Source of the DNA: Lachnospiraceae bacterium | GTDB lineage: Bacteria > Bacillota > Clostridia > Lachnospirales > Lachnospiraceae | Length of the DNA: 63,422 bases | Assembly: GCA_024698145.1 (NCBI GenBank) | Contig: JAILRO010000058.1 | Span: 1 to 63,422 of the forward strand | Direction: 5' to 3' | Part shown: positions 45,141 through 55,450 of the stretch, piece by piece | How the letters are laid out: each line of letters opens with the position of its first letter | How positions within the stretch are numbered: the stretch's first letter is position 1 | The notes under the pieces: model-generated | Database searches by the model: none | What the model saw: the letters and a program-made list of their open reading frames with translations, nothing else | Told to the model about the DNA's origin: nothing | Made by a program: the position numbers and the translations under genes

Positions 45141-45629
45141 ATGAAGGTTGCAATTATAATGGGTTCAACAAGCGATTTGACCAAGGTTGAACCGGCAGTA
45201 GAGATTCTTAAAAATTATGGTGTTAAGGTTGAAGTGAGATGCCTTTCTGCTCATAGAGCACATGCAGGTCTTGCAGACTTTATGAAGGAAATCAATGAAG
45301 ATGGAACAGAAGTTGTTATTACTGCAGCAGGTATGGCAGCAGCTCTTCCGGGAGTTGTAGCTTCTCAGACAGTACTTCCTGTAATCGGAGTTCCTCTTTC
45401 GGGTTCGGTACTTGATGGAATGGATGCACTTATGTCGATAGTACAGATGCCTTCCGGAATACCGGTTGCAACAGTTGCAATCAACGGAAGCAAGAACGCA
45501 GCATATCTTGCATTACAGATATTAGGAATCAAACATGAAGAAATAAGAAATGCACTTCTTAATGACAGAAAAGCCATGGAAGAAGCAGCAATGCAAGCTA
45601 ACGAAGAAGTAGTAGCAAGATTCTCATAA
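45141..45629 (+). CDS. purE: N5-carboxyaminoimidazole ribonucleotide mutase
   Basis: PurE class I moves the carboxylate of N5-CAIR to give CAIR in purine synthesis. It has 162 residues, with [12 protein letters not shown] and SAHRAH near the N-terminus and [13 protein letters not shown] for the active site. The ribosome site AAAAGGAG precedes the ATG. No purK lies next to it. It converges with purC, its pathway neighbour. Confidence 0.95.
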   Translation: MKVAIIMGSTSDLTKVEPAVEILKNYGVKVEVRCLSAHRAHAGLADFMKEINEDGTEVVITAAGMAAALPGVVASQTVLPVIGVPLSGSVLDGMDALMSIVQMPSGIPVATVAINGSKNAAYLALQILGIKHEEIRNALLNDRKAMEEAAMQANEEVVARFS

Positions 45630-45632
45630 TAA

Positions 45633-45669
45633 TAAAACAGGCAGATGTCGAAGACATCTGCCTGTTTGT
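45633..45669. terminator. Bidirectional terminator, purE and purC
   Basis: AAACAGGCAGATGTC pairs perfectly with GACATCTGCCTGTTT, with A and T flanks. It lies between the convergent stops. Confidence 0.9.
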
Positions 45670-45671
45670 TT

Positions 45672-46556
45672 TTATTCGTCGATTTTCTTACCGGTTAATT
45701 TCTCGTAACCTTCAAGATAAATATCAATTGTCTTTTGAGCAACATCTTCAGGAAGTTCCCAATCATGCTTGCCCTCATTGGCTTTTAACCAATCTCTTGC
45801 AAACTGCTTATCAAATGATGGCTGACCATGTCCCGGCTCATATCCGTCTGCAGGCCAGAAACGAGAACTGTCAGGTGTGAGCATCTCATCACCAAGTACG
45901 ATATTACCGTTCTCATCAAGTCCAAACTCGAACTTTGTATCTGCAATAATAATTCCTTTTGTAAGAGCGTAGTCTGCACATTTCTTGTAAAGAGCGATTG
46001 TGTAGTCCTTGAGTTTCTCGGCATATTCTTTACCTTTTCCCGGGAAGAACTTCTCTAAATGCTCAATACTCTGCTCGTAAGATATATTTTCGTCATGATC
46101 ACCAATTTCTGCCTTTGTTGAAGGAGTGTATATAGGTTCAGGAAGCTTGTCGGACTCTTTAAGACCTTCAGGAAGCTTGATACCACATACTGTTCCGTTT
46201 TCCTTGTAGCTTGCCCAACCGCTACCTGTTATATATCCACGTACGATACACTCGATAGGAAGCATGTTAAGCTTTCTACACATCATACTGTTTCCGTCAA
46301 AACGCTCCTGTCTGAAAAACTCAGGCATGTCTTTGACATCTGCGGATATCATGTGGTTAGGAAGAATATCCTCTGTCATCTCGAACCAGAACTTTGACAT
46401 TTTTGTAAGAACGGTTCCCTTCTTGTGAATGGTGTTTTTTAAGATTACATCAAAACAACTGATTCTGTCTGTCGCAACCATGATAAGGCTATCACCGTTA
46501 TCATAAATCTCGCGAACTTTTCCTTCTTTAATTGGTTTCATTTCATTAGAATTCAT
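45672..46556 (-). CDS. purC: SAICAR synthase
   Basis: PurC joins CAIR with aspartate. The 294-residue length is the longer form. Visible motifs are [10 protein letters not shown] and [10 protein letters not shown] at the N-terminus, [14 protein letters not shown] near 105, and PDSSRFW with KQFARDWL in the C-terminal half. The ribosome site AAGGAGGT lies before the ATG on the minus strand. It is divergent from the J-like TPR gene. Confidence 0.95.
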   Translation of the reverse strand: MNSNEMKPIKEGKVREIYDNGDSLIMVATDRISCFDVILKNTIHKKGTVLTKMSKFWFEMTEDILPNHMISADVKDMPEFFRQERFDGNSMMCRKLNMLPIECIVRGYITGSGWASYKENGTVCGIKLPEGLKESDKLPEPIYTPSTKAEIGDHDENISYEQSIEHLEKFFPGKGKEYAEKLKDYTIALYKKCADYALTKGIIIADTKFEFGLDENGNIVLGDEMLTPDSSRFWPADGYEPGHGQPSFDKQFARDWLKANEGKHDWELPEDVAQKTIDIYLEGYEKLTGKKIDE

Positions 46557-46675
46557 AGTTATTTACCTCCTTAGGAAACACGATAAGGATAGTTTATTTT
46601 TTGGCAAAAATCAAGTCTTTTTCCACATTAATTTTTGATTTATGTTATAATCGTAAATGTTATGGAGGGTATGCT

Positions 46676-49600
46676 ATGATTTGGAAGACTTTGGGAATAG
46701 AAAAAACAACTGATGAAGGGTTGATAAGGAATGCTTATCGTGAGAAATTAAAAGATGTTAATCCGGAAGATGACCAGGAAGGCTTTATGAAACTTCGCCG
46801 TGCGTATGAAGAAGCTTTGGCTTATGCCGCTAATCCGGATGCGGATAAAGACAAAGAAGATGAAGTGCCGGATGAAAGGAAAAGTGACGTCGATAGATGG
46901 ATAGATGGAATAGAAAAGATATATGAGGATGTTGCGTTAAGAAGAGATGAAAAGAAATGGGAAGAGGCTTTTAAATCTTCGGTATGTGATGATCTTGATA
47001 CTGAATTGGAGGCAGGAGAAAAACTGCTTGTTTTTTTGATGTCACATTCTAATCTTCCGCAGAATATATGGAAGCTTATAGACAAAAGATTTGACTATTC
47101 GGGTTGCTATGAGCAGTTAAAAGAACGCTTCCCGGAAAACTTTTTGAATTATGTTATCTGGCAGGCTGAACATTTATCGTTTATTGACTATGATTTGTTT
47201 GATGGAGATACAACGGACAATGTTGATGAGTTTATCAATAAGTTATATGAACTTAAGTCCTTAGAGGAGGACCGTAATTTCGTTGCAATAGATAAGGCAC
47301 TTTCGGAACTTGAAGATTATTCACTTACACACCCTTATGTGGAGGTTGAAAAGGCGTATGTTAATCTGCTTCGTGCCGGAGAACTTGATGTACTCATGTT
47401 AGATGAAGAAGATGACCGGGTGCCGGATGCTGATAAGCAGGCATATCGTAGTAAAGCGCTTGCAATTATGGAAGATTTGGATATGGAGTATTCCTCTAAT
47501 TTGTATATACACAGGCTATATGCAGAGGCACTTCTTGCTAATGGCAAAACAGATAGCGCAAGAGAAGTATATAACGAACTTGTTGAGAATGACGAGAGTA
47601 ACTATAGTGCAATGCTCGGCGTTGCCAAATGTGAAATTGTAAGTGGTGATTTTGAAAATGCCAAAGAGGTTCTGGAGGATATTCTTGAGGAGCGTGTGCA
47701 GGATGTTGCCAGTCTTAATCTTCTTGATGTAGTAAATGCTACTTTGGTTGAAAATTACAGCAAAAGATTAAAAGAGGAAGATAATATTGAAATCGCTATA
47801 AAACTTGGGTGGTGCTATTATCAGCAACGCAAGTTTGAGGAAGGCATAAGTCTTATGGATTCATATGATGATGAAAAGTACGACTATGTTAATCTTCGAT
47901 GTCGTTTGTATCTTGCTGCGGAGAAGTATGAGCTTGCACTTCCGTGGGCGTACAAATGGCTTGCAATGATAGAGGAAAGTGTTGACGACGGAACAAAAGA
48001 AATGAAGAAAAGAAGGAACCGTTTGTCATTAGCTCATTTCTCTCTTGGCGTATGTATATGGGAGACGAAATATTTAGAAAGTAAAAAGACAGGAGAAGAT
48101 GCGAAGAAGTTTTATGATGAAGCTATTTCGTATATAGAAACTTCTATTGAAGAAGAGCATAACAGATTAGTCGCTCTTTCGTATATGGAACAGCTTGCGC
48201 GCTTCTATCTTGAAGATGAAGAATATGAAAAATGTATTGATAAGTGTAGTGAGATTATAGCTGTTGATGCCGGTTTCTTCCCGGCATATGTGCATAGGCA
48301 GAAGGCTAATTACAAATTAAGAAATGCCAAAGAAGTTGTGGATGATTATTTTGCATGTATGGATATTTATCCGGAGTATGTCCAACCATATATTTATGCT
48401 GCAGAGGTTTTCTATGCGTTTGAGCAGTATGATGATGTTGAACATGTTATTTCCAATGCAAAAGAAGCAGGGATAGAAAGTGATTCATTAAAACTTTACG
48501 AAATAAAAGTTCATCATTATAAGGACTTTGATGTGATAAAATTAAGTAGTGTCCTTGATGAAATTATAAAACTTCGAGAACTCGTAGATGGTCGAACAGA
48601 AGAGGAACCTTCCGATATTGAAAAGTATGATGATTTGGTGAGAGAACATGCGCTTATTCTTTGGGATATGAATGAGGAACCAAAAGCACTTAAAGTAATC
48701 AATGATTATCTCAAAAAAGAAAGTGATAATATTTCGCTTCTTAATTTGAAGGTTGATATTCTCAACAGAGGAAGTGCAAAGGGTGGCGAAAGATGCGCGG
48801 AAGCATTACAGATATGCAAACGTATCCATGAATTAGAGCCGACTGCATTTTCTCAAACGCGTCTTGGTTTCTGCTATGAACGTATGGGTCAATATGACGA
48901 GGCGATGAGTAATTATGAAGAGGCCTATGCGAAGGATAGTAAGTATCATGTTGTGGTTCGTCGCCTTATGTTTTTATATAGCTTCTTATCCAATAGCAAC
49001 AATGATCTTGATCTTGTTGAAAAAGGAATAAGATTTGCGACAGAATATATTGAACTTACCGGTAATGCGGAAGGGTATGTGGAACGAGGTAACCTTGATA
49101 TTGATCTGTATAGATTGGACGAAGCTGTAGAAGATTGTAAGAAAGCAATAGAACTTGATGAAACAGCTTACTATGCATATAACAATTTGGGTTGCGCACT
49201 TCTTAAATTGAGAAGAATAAAAGATGCGATTCCGTATCTTCAAAAGGCAATTGAAATTGATCCGGACAGAGAACATTTACCGTATCTTAATATGGCAGAA
49301 TGCTATGCGGTTATTGGTGAATACGACAAGGCAATAGAAACTTACAATACAATTATGCAAAAGTTCCCGAGACAGAGTGGCTTGTGGAAAGAAGTTGCTA
49401 AAATGCATTGTCATAAGAAAGAGTTTGACAAGGCGATAGCGCTTTATGAGGCACATATTAAAGACGTAAAAGAAGATGTGAGTGGCGCCAAACTTCTTGG
49501 CAATCTTGCAAAGGGTAATCCGGAGCGAATCAAATCCGAGAATAAACTTATTAAGTTATACGCTGATATTGCCAATGTATATCGACAGGCAAAAGATAAG

Positions 49601-50206
49601 GAGAACGCCGAAAAATATTTTGACAAGCTGGAGAAGAGATGTAAGAGCCTTCTTAAACCACAGTTATCCGTAAAGCCTTTGCTTGAACTTGTGGATTACT
49701 ATTACGAAGAGGGCTATATGGATAAAGCCAAGAAGCTTGTTGATTATATCAGAACCAAATTGTCTTCAAAGGACACAGACCAGCTTGAGACTCTCGAGTA
49801 TAAGACGGCACTTGTGTATTATGAAATTGGGAATACTGCAAGAGCCAAGATTGCTGCACAGGCATACATGAGACATCTCAAGGATAAAAAAGGTGGAATA
49901 AATGGTGTCCTTAAGGATAAGAGATACAATCCGATTTACCTATACAATCTTGCGATGATGAAGCTTGCGTGTGGGGAAGAAGAGGAAGCTTTAAAGTACA
50001 TAGAAAGAATCAGAGAGTGTCATTTGTGCGTTGTGTGTGAGAGCACGGATTGCTTCGAATACCATTATGGGAAAGCTCTTATATATGAAACTATGGGAAA
50101 ATACGAGGAAGCGGTTGCTCTGTATGAAAAAGCAATAGCATTAAAGGGATTTTATCCTGAAGCGTCAAGACATTTAAGAGATTTGAAGGCGAAAAAGGGT
50201 ATTTAA
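46676..50206 (+). CDS. J-like domain plus TPR repeat protein
   Basis: This 1176-residue cytosolic protein starts with about 60 residues resembling a J-domain (MIWKTLGIEKTTDEGLIRNA). The hallmark His-Pro-Asp is changed to Asn-Pro-Glu at residues 29-31. The rest is mostly TPR-type helical repeats, clearest in the second half (FCYERMGQYDEAMSNYEEAY and YYAYNNLGCALLKL). The ribosome site GGAGGG sits six bases before the ATG chosen; an earlier TTG at 46601 has no such site. A TATAAT at 46646-46651 is a probable -10. The next gene encodes an HscC-like Hsp70, so the two may form a chaperone pair. Confidence 0.78.
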   Translation: MIWKTLGIEKTTDEGLIRNAYREKLKDVNPEDDQEGFMKLRRAYEEALAYAANPDADKDKEDEVPDERKSDVDRWIDGIEKIYEDVALRRDEKKWEEAFKSSVCDDLDTELEAGEKLLVFLMSHSNLPQNIWKLIDKRFDYSGCYEQLKERFPENFLNYVIWQAEHLSFIDYDLFDGDTTDNVDEFINKLYELKSLEEDRNFVAIDKALSELEDYSLTHPYVEVEKAYVNLLRAGELDVLMLDEEDDRVPDADKQAYRSKALAIMEDLDMEYSSNLYIHRLYAEALLANGKTDSAREVYNELVENDESNYSAMLGVAKCEIVSGDFENAKEVLEDILEERVQDVASLNLLDVVNATLVENYSKRLKEEDNIEIAIKLGWCYYQQRKFEEGISLMDSYDDEKYDYVNLRCRLYLAAEKYELALPWAYKWLAMIEESVDDGTKEMKKRRNRLSLAHFSLGVCIWETKYLESKKTGEDAKKFYDEAISYIETSIEEEHNRLVALSYMEQLARFYLEDEEYEKCIDKCSEIIAVDAGFFPAYVHRQKANYKLRNAKEVVDDYFACMDIYPEYVQPYIYAAEVFYAFEQYDDVEHVISNAKEAGIESDSLKLYEIKVHHYKDFDVIKLSSVLDEIIKLRELVDGRTEEEPSDIEKYDDLVREHALILWDMNEEPKALKVINDYLKKESDNISLLNLKVDILNRGSAKGGERCAEALQICKRIHELEPTAFSQTRLGFCYERMGQYDEAMSNYEEAYAKDSKYHVVVRRLMFLYSFLSNSNNDLDLVEKGIRFATEYIELTGNAEGYVERGNLDIDLYRLDEAVEDCKKAIELDETAYYAYNNLGCALLKLRRIKDAIPYLQKAIEIDPDREHLPYLNMAECYAVIGEYDKAIETYNTIMQKFPRQSGLWKEVAKMHCHKKEFDKAIALYEAHIKDVKEDVSGAKLLGNLAKGNPERIKSENKLIKLYADIANVYRQAKDKENAEKYFDKLEKRCKSLLKPQLSVKPLLELVDYYYEEGYMDKAKKLVDYIRTKLSSKDTDQLETLEYKTALVYYEIGNTARAKIAAQAYMRHLKDKKGGINGVLKDKRYNPIYLYNLAMMKLACGEEEEALKYIERIRECHLCVVCESTDCFEYHYGKALIYETMGKYEEAVALYEKAIALKGFYPEASRHLRDLKAKKGI

Positions 50207-50237
50207 CTTAAATTACATATTTATATGAAAAAACATT

Positions 50238-50268
50238 AACACAGGATTTGTATTTCCTGTGTTTTTGT
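50238..50268 (+). terminator. Terminator between the TPR gene and the Hsp70 gene
   Basis: ACACAGGA pairs with TCCTGTGT, followed by TTTTTG. It implies that the Hsp70 gene has its own promoter, which I could not place with confidence. Confidence 0.75.
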
Positions 50269-50330
50269 GTTATCATATAGGCGATTATGGGCTGATATGC
50301 CTTTTTGGAATAAAATATTGAGGAAATATT

Positions 50331-52016
50331 ATGATAATAGGAATTGATTTGGGTACAACCAACAGCCTCGTTTCATATTATACGGATGATGGTCCGAAGA
50401 TTATCCCCAATAGACTTGGTAACAATCTGACTCCTTCCGTAGTAAGTGTGGATGAGGAGGGACAAGTATATATAGGTGAGACTGCCAAGGAAAGAATGCT
50501 TCTTTATCCGGATACAGCTGCTTCTGTGTTTAAGAGAAGTATGGGTAGCTCTAAAGTTTATGAATTGTCCGGCAAACGTTTTCTTCCTGAAGAATTGTCG
50601 GCATTGATACTTAAGGCACTTAAAGAGGATGCGGAGGTTTATCTCAAAGAAGAAGTGACTGAAGCGGTCATAAGTGTTCCGGCGTATTTTAATGATGAAA
50701 GAAGAAAAGCCACAAAGCGTGCCGGAGAGATTGCAGGACTCAAAGTCGAGCGTATAATTAGTGAGCCAACTGCTGCAGCAATAGCATACGGTTTGTATGA
50801 GAATCGCACCAATGGCAAGTTCCTTGTTTTTGACTTGGGTGGCGGAACATTTGATGTATCAATCCTTGAACTTTACGACTCTATAATAGAAGTGAGAGCC
50901 GTAGCCGGAGATAACTATCTTGGCGGCGAGGATTTTACAGGGGTAATTGAGAAGCTTTTCTTTGAAAAGAACCCTGACATAAAAGAAGATGAACTTTCTA
51001 CCAAAGAAAGAAAACACATCACAAAACAGGCTGAGAAATGCAAGATTGGGTTCGGTGATGACAGAATATCTGTTATGACTTGTGTTATCAATGACAAGAC
51101 ATATGAGATGAGACTTTCAATAGACGAGTATGAGGCATCGTGTGACGAGTTGCTTGATAAGATAAGACAACCTATAAAGAGAAGTCTTTCGGATGCCAAT
51201 ATTCGACTTAAAGATATTGATAGGGTAGTGCTGGTAGGTGGCGCTACAAAGTTATCATTTATACGTAAGTTTGTAGGAAAGTTATTCCATAATCTTCCTG
51301 ATACTTCAATCAATCCGGATGAGGCGGTTGCCCTCGGTGCTGCGGTGCAGGGTGCGATGAAGGAAAGAAAAGACAGCATCAAAGAGGTTATTTTAACAGA
51401 TGTTTGTCCGTTCACGCTGGGAACAGAAGTTGTTCTTGAGAAAGAAAACGGTAGATTCGAGGAAGGACATTTCTGTCCGATTATTGAAAGGAATACAACT
51501 ATTCCGGCAAGCCGAACAGAAAGGTTATACACGGTTAATGATAATCAGACACAGATTAGGTGTAAGGTGCTTCAGGGTGAGAGCAGATTTGCTTCTAATA
51601 ATGTAATGCTTGGGGAAATCAGAATACAGGTTCCAAAAGCAGAAGCAGGAAAAGAAGCAGTTGATGTAACTTACACTTATGATGTTAACTCTATATTAGA
51701 GGTTGAAATCAAAGTTGTTTCGACCGGTGTTATTACAAAGCAGATAATTAAAACCAATGCAACTGATATGACAGAGGAAGAGATTCAGGCAAGAATGGAA
51801 ACTTTATCATATCTCAAGATCCATCCAAGAGATAAGGAAGAGAATAAGCTTCTGTTACTTAAGGGTGAAAGGCTTTACGAAGAGAGCATTGGTATGACAA
51901 GACAAGAGATTGAGTATGCTCTGCGTCAGTTTGAAAAAGCGTTGGATACAAGAGATGATAGCGTGATCGAAGGCGCAAGACGTGATTTCAAGGAATTCAT
52001 CGAAAATTTTATTTGA
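50331..52016 (+). CDS. HscC-like Hsp70 chaperone
   Basis: This 561-residue Hsp70 is shorter than DnaK (about 610-640). The ATPase starts IGIDLGTTNSLVSYY, with VISVPAYFNDERR, SEPTAAAIAYGLYE, VFDLGGGTFDVSIL and VVLVGGATKLSFIRKF in order. The substrate domain has VCPFTLGTEV rather than the DnaK form, and the lid is reduced and ends with a helix rich in Glu/Arg. This length and style match HscC. No grpE or dnaJ is present; the J-like TPR protein upstream is the likely partner. The EAL gene follows after 33 bases. Confidence 0.9.
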   Translation: MIIGIDLGTTNSLVSYYTDDGPKIIPNRLGNNLTPSVVSVDEEGQVYIGETAKERMLLYPDTAASVFKRSMGSSKVYELSGKRFLPEELSALILKALKEDAEVYLKEEVTEAVISVPAYFNDERRKATKRAGEIAGLKVERIISEPTAAAIAYGLYENRTNGKFLVFDLGGGTFDVSILELYDSIIEVRAVAGDNYLGGEDFTGVIEKLFFEKNPDIKEDELSTKERKHITKQAEKCKIGFGDDRISVMTCVINDKTYEMRLSIDEYEASCDELLDKIRQPIKRSLSDANIRLKDIDRVVLVGGATKLSFIRKFVGKLFHNLPDTSINPDEAVALGAAVQGAMKERKDSIKEVILTDVCPFTLGTEVVLEKENGRFEEGHFCPIIERNTTIPASRTERLYTVNDNQTQIRCKVLQGESRFASNNVMLGEIRIQVPKAEAGKEAVDVTYTYDVNSILEVEIKVVSTGVITKQIIKTNATDMTEEEIQARMETLSYLKIHPRDKEENKLLLLKGERLYEESIGMTRQEIEYALRQFEKALDTRDDSVIEGARRDFKEFIENFI

Positions 52017-52049
52017 GTAGCAAGACAATTAAGTTAGGGAGACGACTTT

Positions 52050-53735
52050 ATGAGAACTAACAAACGATTTGCGGATTTTGTCGCAAGACTTTCAGAAAAT
52101 GTTAATACACTAGAGGTTTCAAAACAAGCGTTTCTTTGCCTTGCGGATACTTATCGATTTGGCGAAGTGAGACTTCACTATCATGTAGACCGTCCGAAAT
52201 ACCAGGCAGAACGTGATGAATACAATGCTGTTTTTCATCTTGATATAGGTCCTGTTAATGAGAAAATGGACTATGTGATGGAGAGAAATACCGGTGAAGG
52301 CGGAGTTATGCGCTTTACGGTTATCGGTCTTAAGGGTGCGAGAGAATGGAGTGAGGAAGAACGGGTTGATATCGAAATGATGTTATCCATATACATGTGG
52401 CACATTGCAAGATATCGCCTTATAAGCGTTATCGAGAAGAGCGTTTCTACCGATTACATGACAACGTTACCTAATACCAACGGATATCTCGAGTATGGAG
52501 AGATGCTTAGAAAAACCAACACTTTGAGTTCGTTTAATTCGTTTTATTTTAACCTCAAAGGTTTTGGATTGGTTAATCTAAAATATGGCAAGACTGTTGC
52601 AGACGAGATATTAAAGAAATACGCTCTTAAGGTCAAAAAATATCTTGTGGATGATGAAATTGTTGCGAGACTTGGCGGAGATAATTTCGTTGCACTTATC
52701 CATAAAGAAAGAACGAGAGAGTTTTTGAGTTTTATTGAACAGGTGGTTGTTCACGTTGATGTAGATGATCACAAACAGAGGGTTGAGATTCCGGCAATTG
52801 CGGGTATTTGTGAGATAGGTGATTCTGTAGATGATTTGGGAGATATTATCAGTCAATCAAGTATTGCGTTAAATACAGCAAAGAATGTTACAAAGAAGCC
52901 TTATATGTTTGTTACGGATGATATGAACAAAAAAGCCATTCAGGATAAGGAAATACGAATGCACTTCAAAGAGGCACTTCAGAATGGTGAGTTTAAGGTT
53001 TATTATCAACCGAAAGTTGAAACTGATGAGTACAGAATTGTCGGTGCAGAGGCGTTGGTTCGTTGGGTTCGTGATGGTGAGGTGATATCACCGGGCAAGT
53101 TTATTCCACTTATTGAAGCGGATGGTTCGGTATGCGAACTCGATTTATATATGCTTGCACAGGTATGTAATGATATCAGAATCTGGTTGTCGGAGGGTGT
53201 AGAGCCGGTAAGAACATCGGTTAATATGTCGAGAAAACATCTTTCCAATCCGAACTTCCCGGATCAGATTATCGACATGATAGATGAGTTTGGTATCGAT
53301 CATAAGTATATTGAGATAGAGCTTACGGAAACCGCAAGCGATGAAGAACAGGGATTGCTCAATACATTTATGATCAAGATGAGAGAACAGGGAATCAAGA
53401 CAGCAATTGATGATTTTGGAACAGGTGTATCATCATTTGCAATACTTCGAAGTTTTCCTGTGGATGTGCTTAAGGTTGACAAGTCGTTCATTGACAGCGA
53501 GTTTGTAAGCGACAATGATGCGATAGTCATTTCCAATATAGTTAAGATGGCAAATGAACTTAACCTTGAGGTTATAACCGAGGGTGTTGAGCGCTGGAAA
53601 CAGGTAATATTCCTAAGACAAATAGGATGTAAACTCATTCAGGGATATCTGTTTGACAGACCGATGCCTTATTCGGATTTTACAAAACGTTTAAAGATGA
53701 AAAAATATGATAAGAAAAACATCAAAGATTATTAG
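52050..53735 (+). CDS. Degenerate GGDEF plus EAL domain phosphodiesterase
   Basis: This 561-residue cytosolic protein has an N-terminal region of about 130 residues with no clear family, then a GGDEF-type domain and an EAL domain. The GGDEF signature is GGDNF near 208-212, with the acidic pair lost, so cyclase activity is unlikely. The EAL part looks active: EALVRW near 332, NMSRKHL, ELTETASDEE, DDFGTGVSSF and VLKVDKSF, then ITEGVE. It should hydrolyse c-di-GMP, perhaps with the GGDNF domain binding GTP as a regulator. It is transcribed between the Hsp70 gene and purM with a nine-base gap to the latter. Confidence 0.88.
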   Translation: MRTNKRFADFVARLSENVNTLEVSKQAFLCLADTYRFGEVRLHYHVDRPKYQAERDEYNAVFHLDIGPVNEKMDYVMERNTGEGGVMRFTVIGLKGAREWSEEERVDIEMMLSIYMWHIARYRLISVIEKSVSTDYMTTLPNTNGYLEYGEMLRKTNTLSSFNSFYFNLKGFGLVNLKYGKTVADEILKKYALKVKKYLVDDEIVARLGGDNFVALIHKERTREFLSFIEQVVVHVDVDDHKQRVEIPAIAGICEIGDSVDDLGDIISQSSIALNTAKNVTKKPYMFVTDDMNKKAIQDKEIRMHFKEALQNGEFKVYYQPKVETDEYRIVGAEALVRWVRDGEVISPGKFIPLIEADGSVCELDLYMLAQVCNDIRIWLSEGVEPVRTSVNMSRKHLSNPNFPDQIIDMIDEFGIDHKYIEIELTETASDEEQGLLNTFMIKMREQGIKTAIDDFGTGVSSFAILRSFPVDVLKVDKSFIDSEFVSDNDAIVISNIVKMANELNLEVITEGVERWKQVIFLRQIGCKLIQGYLFDRPMPYSDFTKRLKMKKYDKKNIKDY

Positions 53736-53744
53736 GAGGAAAAA

Positions 53745-54773
53745 ATGATGGATTACAAGAAAGCCGGAGTTGACATTGAGGCAGGCTACAAGTCAGTTGA
53801 GCTTATGAAGGGATACGTTAAAGAGACAATGCGTTCTGAGGTGCTTGGAGGACTTGGAGGATTTTCGGGAGCATTTTCCCTTAAGAAAATTAAGGAGATG
53901 GATGATCCGGTTCTGCTTTCAGGAACAGACGGATGCGGTACAAAGGTTAAGCTTGCGTTTATTATGGACAAGCATGACACAATAGGTATTGATGCAGTTG
54001 CGATGTGTGTTAACGACATTGCGTGTGCCGGAGGCGAACCATTATTTTTCCTTGACTATATCGCATGTGGTAAGAATTATCCGGAGAAAATCGCTACTAT
54101 CGTTAAGGGCGTAGCAGAGGGATGCAAGCAGTCAGATGCAGCGCTTATCGGTGGTGAGACAGCAGAACATCCGGACCTTATGCCGGTTGACGAGTATGAT
54201 CTTGCAGGATTTGCTGTAGGTGTATGCGACAGAAAAGACTTAATTACCGGAGAGAATATTAAGCCGGGTGATACTCTTATAGGTATTGCTTCTTCCGGTG
54301 TTCATTCAAATGGATTTTCACTTGTAAGAAAGGTATTTGAAATGACTAAGGAGTCGCTTGAGACATACTATGATGAACTCGGTATGACACTTGGAGAGTC
54401 ACTTATCACACCTACAAGAATATATGTCAAGGCATTAAAGAGTGTTAAGAATGCGGGAATCAAGGTAAAGGGATGTTCGCATATTACAGGTGGTGGTTTC
54501 TACGAGAATATTCCAAGAATGCTTCCTGAGGGAGTTTGCGCAGTTGTAGAGAAGAACTCTTACGAAGTTCCTGCTATTTTCAAACTTCTTGCCAAAACAG
54601 GTGATATTGATGAGCAGATGATGTATAACACTTACAACATGGGTGTTGGTATGGTGCTTGCAATAGATTCCGCAGATGCAGATAAGACTATCGAGGCAAT
54701 CAACGCTGCAGGTGATAAGGCTTGGAAGCTTGGAACTGTTGAAGCAGGCGATAAGGGTGTTAAGATAGTATAA
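53745..54773 (+). CDS. purM: Phosphoribosylformylglycinamidine cyclo-ligase
   Basis: PurM (AIR synthase) closes the imidazole ring of purines with ATP. It has 342 residues. The N-terminus reads DYKKAGVDIEAGY, with GTDGCGTKVKLAF, AMCVNDIACAGGEPLFFLDYIA and ALIGGETAEHPDLM in order, and GCSHITGGGFYEN in the C-terminal half. AGGAGGAAAAA precedes the ATG, and a second ATG follows immediately. It heads purM-purN-purD. Confidence 0.96.
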   Translation: MMDYKKAGVDIEAGYKSVELMKGYVKETMRSEVLGGLGGFSGAFSLKKIKEMDDPVLLSGTDGCGTKVKLAFIMDKHDTIGIDAVAMCVNDIACAGGEPLFFLDYIACGKNYPEKIATIVKGVAEGCKQSDAALIGGETAEHPDLMPVDEYDLAGFAVGVCDRKDLITGENIKPGDTLIGIASSGVHSNGFSLVRKVFEMTKESLETYYDELGMTLGESLITPTRIYVKALKSVKNAGIKVKGCSHITGGGFYENIPRMLPEGVCAVVEKNSYEVPAIFKLLAKTGDIDEQMMYNTYNMGVGMVLAIDSADADKTIEAINAAGDKAWKLGTVEAGDKGVKIV

Positions 54774-54797
54774 ATGCAATAGAGAAAGGCAAAAGTT

Positions 54798-55424
54798 ATG
54801 TTAAGAGTTGCGGTTTTGGTATCAGGTGGTGGTACGAATCTTCAGGCAATAATTGATTCAGTTGCAGAAGGTGAGATTTCAAATACAGAATTGGTTGCTG
54901 TAATAAGTAATAATTACGGTGTGTATGCATTAGAGCGTGCCAGGAATGCCGGAATAAAAGATATTGTTGTATCGCCTAAGGATTTTGAGAAGAGAGAAGA
55001 CTTTCATAAAGCTTTAATTGATACACTTGATTCATTAAATGTTGATCTTATAGTTCTTGCAGGTTATCTTGTTGTGATTCCACCTGAACTTATCGACAAA
55101 TATGAAAACAGAATAATTAATATACATCCGTCGCTTATACCTTCATTTTGCGGCACGGGCTTTTATGGACTTAAAGTTCATGAAGCAGCTCTTAACCGTG
55201 GAGTTAAGGTTGTTGGCGCGACGGTTCATTTTGTTGACAAAGGAACCGACACGGGACCGATTATTTTGCAGAAGGCAGTTGCGGTGGAGAATGGTGATAC
55301 ACCGGAGATTTTGCAACGACGCGTTATGGAGCAGGCTGAATGGAAACTGCTTCCGGAGGCGATTGATCTTATTGCAAACGGAAAGGTTTCCGTGCAGGAT
55401 GGACGTACAATAATTGCTGATTAG
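54798..55424 (+). CDS. purN: Phosphoribosylglycinamide formyltransferase
   Basis: PurN formylates GAR with 10-formyl-THF. It has 208 residues. GGGTNLQAIID lies at the start. The catalytic Asn and His are in INIHPSLIP, and the Asp is in KGTDTGPII. These are the family's catalytic residues. It sits 24 bases after purM and 26 before purD. Confidence 0.96.
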   Translation: MLRVAVLVSGGGTNLQAIIDSVAEGEISNTELVAVISNNYGVYALERARNAGIKDIVVSPKDFEKREDFHKALIDTLDSLNVDLIVLAGYLVVIPPELIDKYENRIINIHPSLIPSFCGTGFYGLKVHEAALNRGVKVVGATVHFVDKGTDTGPIILQKAVAVENGDTPEILQRRVMEQAEWKLLPEAIDLIANGKVSVQDGRTIIAD

Positions 55425-55450
55425 TTGAATGTTAAGGAGGATATAAGAAT

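Noticed and set aside
50915-51532. A 205-codon open frame antisense to the Hsp70 gene
   Set aside because: It lies fully within a well-supported gene, has no ribosome site, and its Ser/Leu/Pro-rich composition is typical of the reverse frame of a real gene.
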